A stretch of DNA of 41,834 nt, from contig JACQPJ010000060.1 of the NCBI GenBank assembly GCA_016207605.1, positions 1 to 41,834 on the forward strand, written 5' to 3'. The DNA comes from Elusimicrobiota bacterium (GTDB taxonomy: Bacteria; Elusimicrobiota; Elusimicrobia; UBA1565; UBA9628). Position 1 is the stretch's first letter. Each line of letters begins with the position of its first letter. Shown here one piece after another: positions 40,999 through 41,834 of this stretch. The translations under genes and the position numbers were made by a program. Under the pieces are notes generated by a model. That model was not told the origin of the DNA. It ran no database searches and saw only the letters and a program-made list of their open reading frames with translations.

Positions 40999-41061
40999 CA
41001 TCTAGGCCTCGACCCTTCGGGCTCGGCACAGATGCGTCGAGGCAGGGCTCATAGCATCTAG
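40937..41061 (+). repeat. Dispersed ~56-bp repeat, tandem copies D and E
   Basis: Two full units with a 56-bp period (from about 40949 and 41005) follow the tail of a third (ATAGCATCCAGG). Copy E has the ends GCCTCGAC and GTCGAGGC, which pair perfectly. Copy D supplies the end and stop codon of the DUF309 gene; the final CTAG of copy E supplies the lexA stop. Confidence 0.85.
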
Positions 41062-41657
41062 AGCTTCCGAATGAGGGACAGCACCTTGCCGGCGATGTGC
41101 CCCGCGCCGATGGGGAAGGGCTCGTAGCGGGGATTGTCCGGCACCAGGAGCATGCCCGCGGGCTTGACCCGCAGGCGCTTGACGGTCGCCTCGCCCTCGT
41201 CGAAGCGCACGACCACGACGTCGTTGTTGGACGCCGTCTCCTGCCAGCGCACGACCACGGTGTCACCCTCGCAGAGCGTGGACTCCATGGAGTCTCCCTT
41301 GACCCGAAGCGCGAAGAGTCCCGACGCGTCGCCGCGGTCCACGACCGCGGGCACGTGCCCCAGGGCCTCGGCGTAGGCGCCCTCGGAGGGGCCCGCGGGC
41401 ACCCGGCCCAGGATGGGCACCAGGGCGACACGCTCCTCGGCGACGAGCTGGGCGGCGCGGGAGCGGCCGCGGGCCTCTTCCAAAAGCCCCTTCTCGCGCA
41501 GCTTGTCCAAATGATACTGGACCGTGTCCGGCGAGCTCACCCCCGCCAAGCGCGCCAGCTCGCGCACCGTCGGCGGACACCCGTGGTCCGCCGTGAAATT
41601 GCACACCAGGTCCAAGATCTGCCTCTGTCTCGACGTCAGCTCCTCCGCGTTTGCCAT
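41058..41657 (-). CDS. lexA: SOS repressor LexA
   Basis: LexA represses DNA-damage genes and cleaves itself when RecA is activated. The 199-residue protein has the winged helix (LTSRQRQILDLVCNF, PPTVRELARLAGVSSPDTVQ) and the S24 peptidase domain. The cleavage site Ala88-Gly89 lies in GRVPAGPSEG, the catalytic Ser123 in VKGDSMEST and the Lys160 in EGEATVKRL. These have the same relative spacing as in E. coli LexA. An apparent LexA box in its promoter indicates autoregulation. Its stop codon lies in repeat copy E. Confidence 0.96.
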   Translation of the reverse strand: MANAEELTSRQRQILDLVCNFTADHGCPPTVRELARLAGVSSPDTVQYHLDKLREKGLLEEARGRSRAAQLVAEERVALVPILGRVPAGPSEGAYAEALGHVPAVVDRGDASGLFALRVKGDSMESTLCEGDTVVVRWQETASNNDVVVVRFDEGEATVKRLRVKPAGMLLVPDNPRYEPFPIGAGHIAGKVLSLIRKL

Positions 41658-41669
41658 GGATGCCCCTCC

Positions 41670-41689
41670 CTCGCCGGCCGGCCGGCGAG
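41670..41689. other. Perfect 20-bp palindrome in the lexA leader
   Basis: The sequence CTCGCCGGCC and its exact complement meet without a loop, 13 bp before the lexA start. In RNA it could form a hairpin next to the GGGAGGGG ribosome site; in DNA it could bind a dimeric protein. Confidence 0.6.
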
Positions 41690-41695
41690 GACCCC

Positions 41696-41724
41696 ATATT
41701 AATCGAACTATTGTCCGATGTCAA
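41696..41724 (-). promoter_or_regulatory. lexA promoter with LexA box
   Basis: On the minus strand TTGACA (41719-41724), a 17-bp spacer and TAATAT (41696-41701) form a near-consensus promoter. The spacer contains CGGACAATAGTTCG (41704-41717), one mismatch from the CGAAC-N4-GTTCG operator used by LexA in Gram-positive and several other phyla. Confidence 0.8.
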
Positions 41725-41834
41725 GCCCTTCGCCAGAGACCGAAGGGCCCAATTTGTAATAGATCAGCCGATTGAAGCGGCGGCGAGGTGAGCGGCCAGG
41801 GGCGGACGGCCTGAGGCGAGGTGATCTGCAAGGC

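Noticed and set aside
41748-41834. Structured-looking GC-rich end of the window as a possible RNA gene
   Set aside because: No tRNA, tmRNA or RNase P signature could be assigned, and the sequence is cut by the window edge.

Overview
The window comes from a GC-rich, double-membraned (diderm) bacterium. It carries LptD for LPS export, an outer-membrane beta-barrel protein, many Sec signal peptides, and a compact housekeeping set in which neighbouring genes overlap at ATGA or TTGA. Elusimicrobiota or a similar deep-branching diderm phylum would fit the gene content, but that placement is a guess. No rRNA, tRNA, insertion sequence or CRISPR array was recognised.

Layout, mostly minus strand. (1) 1-1090: 3' part of a DUF4143 ATPase, then a dispersed repeat. 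(2) 1087-6573: murA-folC-ROK kinase-lptD, a tightly overlapping envelope/cofactor operon. (3) 6694-9444: an AAA ATPase / DUF4276 TOPRIM-like protein / Mrr nuclease cassette of visibly lower GC. It resembles a defence module and sits between prmC and murA. (4) 9505-11900: rpmE-prfA-prmC, with intrinsic terminators after rpmE and after prmC. (5) 11970-15022: a heptad-repeat coiled-coil protein and a secreted HExxH protein, divergently transcribed. (6) 14985-22484: trxA-polA-rhomboid-coaE-rho-M23 peptidase-alpha/beta hydrolase, led by a strong sigma-70 promoter. (7) 22551-25261: a second DUF4143 ATPase, a response regulator, and a secreted lysozyme-like protein on the plus strand. (8) 25271-34651: an island of two GH13 enzymes bracketed by two paralogous polytopic membrane proteins of unknown function, ending in an exported ClpP-like protease. 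(9) 34782-40442: smc-metallophosphoesterase, then a 55-residue protein and an outer-membrane barrel. (10) 40603-41657: DUF309 protein and lexA, whose promoter contains an apparent LexA box.

The most interesting parts are the three-gene ATPase/TOPRIM-like/Mrr cassette and the GH13 island. The GH13 promoter has two direct repeats one helical turn apart, and its leader has a terminator just ahead of the start codon. A roughly 56-bp repeat family whose terminal CTAG supplies stop codons to flanking genes is also notable. Further points are a second family of GGGTCC/GGGCCC hairpins ahead of envelope genes, a group of apparently leaderless promoters with an extended -10 exactly 6 nt before the start codon, and repeated use of TTG starts in TTGA stop/start overlaps.

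All functional assignments come from motifs read by eye. No database search was possible.
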